From: a virus
DNA length: 20,766 bases
Reading direction: 5' to 3' (one strand)
Virus record (IMG/VR): IMGVR_UViG_3300027969_002585
Location: 1-20,766 of that record
Positions 20,345 to 20,766 of this stretch are shown piece after piece. The position numbers and the translations under genes are program-made. The notes under the pieces are model-generated. The model worked only from the letters and a program-made list of their open reading frames with translations, was not told where the DNA came from and did no database searches. How positions within the stretch are numbered: the first letter of the stretch is position 1; every line of letters begins with the position of its first letter.

Positions 20345-20350
20345 TATTTA
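20345..20350 (-). promoter_or_regulatory. TAAATA late-type promoter motif of the nuclease gene
   Basis: GCATAAATAATAG on the minus strand. The TAA stop codon of the preceding gene is the first half of the motif. Predicted start is about 20339, giving a short leader that keeps the GGAG site. Confidence 0.5.
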
Positions 20351-20766
20351 TGCCCAAGCAACCATTTTGAATCGCTCCTCGGGGATGCCAAAGTAGTTGC
20401 ACTTCCAACGACTCTGTGCAAAGAAATCTAAGTGATGCCACTTGTCCTTCTGTGCTAGGATCTGTTGAGCTGCATCACGCCAATCTATGGCCAGCAACAC
20501 AGGCTCTACAATTTTACGAATACATTCTGTTTCTTCGTAGACAAAGCTGTCCCATTCCCAGTGTAAGACTTCAAAGGCATTTCCTGCACGATCAGCATAG
20601 TCCATTGAAAAGTCCAAGCCCCACTTGGGCCGCAGAGCAATGACCTTGTTGACTAATGGCAAGGTCTTTGCCCAGAATTGTAATTCTTCTAGGGCGGCAC
20701 CCTTGTAGCCCTTGCGTTCAAATAGCAGGCTGTGATTAAGGTGAGCACCTTCTGTTCTGGGTAACT
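20348..20766 (-). CDS. Unknown phage protein, 5' part cut by window edge
   Basis: The frame is open to the right edge. The visible 138 residues begin LPRTEGAHLNHSLLFERKGY and continue with EELQFWAKTLPLVNKVIALRP, WGLDFSMDYADRAGNAFEVLHWEWDSF and a Trp-rich end (DFFAQSRWKCNYFGIPEERF). A TTG at 20662 is available as a start but would discard conserved-looking sequence, so I treat the gene as running off the window. I have the impression of relatives among hypothetical proteins of T4-like aquatic phages. No signal peptide can be judged. Function not recognised. Confidence 0.78.
   Translation of the reverse strand, partial: LPRTEGAHLNHSLLFERKGYKGAALEELQFWAKTLPLVNKVIALRPKWGLDFSMDYADRAGNAFEVLHWEWDSFVYEETECIRKIVEPVLLAIDWRDAAQQILAQKDKWHHLDFFAQSRWKCNYFGIPEERFKMVAWA

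Noticed and set aside
1-20766. CRISPR array, integrase or attachment sites, insertion sequences
   Set aside because: No regularly spaced repeats, recombinase genes, terminal inverted repeats or target duplications were seen.
13003-20766. Host chromosome origin of the right half
   Set aside because: The metabolic genes look bacterial, but they share the TAAATA motifs, tight packing and base composition of the phage half, and lie between phage-like genes. A chimeric assembly cannot be fully excluded without read mapping.

Overview
The window looks like a stretch of a lytic, T4-like tailed phage (myovirus type) that infects a Gram-negative bacterium. The phage reading rests on a class I ribonucleotide reductase large subunit, a pectin-lyase-fold tail spike or fibre, an MGME1/Cas4-like exonuclease, several small proteins I recall from T4-like aquatic phages, very tight gene packing, and a TAAATA motif before most transcription units that resembles the T4 late promoter TATAAATA. 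There is no integrase, tRNA, insertion sequence or CRISPR array. A Gram-negative host is suggested by lipid-A-type, periplasmic and signal-peptide proteins. A freshwater betaproteobacterium is a guess, based on the flavour of the desaturase, the secreted nuclease and the DUF3563-like protein.

Layout. (1) 1-10126, all minus strand: virion and replication genes. Read in transcription order they are a small protein, a pol-beta-type nucleotidyltransferase and a ligase-like protein (overlapping genes), then small structural or unknown proteins, an ATGA-coupled trio that includes a scaffold-like protein, the exonuclease, the tail spike, a conserved phage protein, and nrdA running off the left edge. 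(2) 10127-10281: a divergent promoter hub with two sigma70-type promoters, palindromes and a 5' hairpin. (3) 10282-13025, mostly plus strand: three tiny genes, an alpha/beta hydrolase, a 90-aa unknown, a convergent fatty acid desaturase (minus), and a HAD phosphatase driven by a perfect consensus promoter that appears to give a leaderless mRNA. (4) 13003-16617, minus: a cluster of auxiliary genes, consisting of an amino-acid-binding periplasmic protein, a DAACS-family symporter, a membrane-anchored unknown, an Asp/Glu racemase and a small secreted peptide. (5) 16720-20766, minus: an Ala/Val/Glu-rich coiled-coil protein, a family 2 glycosyltransferase, an LpxH-like metallophosphoesterase, a glutamine-amidotransferase-like protein, a secreted thermonuclease homologue and a partial unknown.

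Taken together, the right half is an auxiliary region aimed at the host envelope: lipids (desaturase, hydrolase, LpxH-like enzyme, glycosyltransferase), the periplasm (secreted nuclease, binding protein) and amino-acid uptake and racemisation. The most unusual system is the binding protein / symporter / membrane protein / racemase cluster at 13.0-16.6 kb.

Regulation appears to use two promoter classes. Host-type TTGACA/TATAAT promoters serve the hub, the 90-aa gene, the HAD gene and the exonuclease. TAAATA late-type promoters serve the minus-strand units. No gene-free stretch exceeds about 160 bases.
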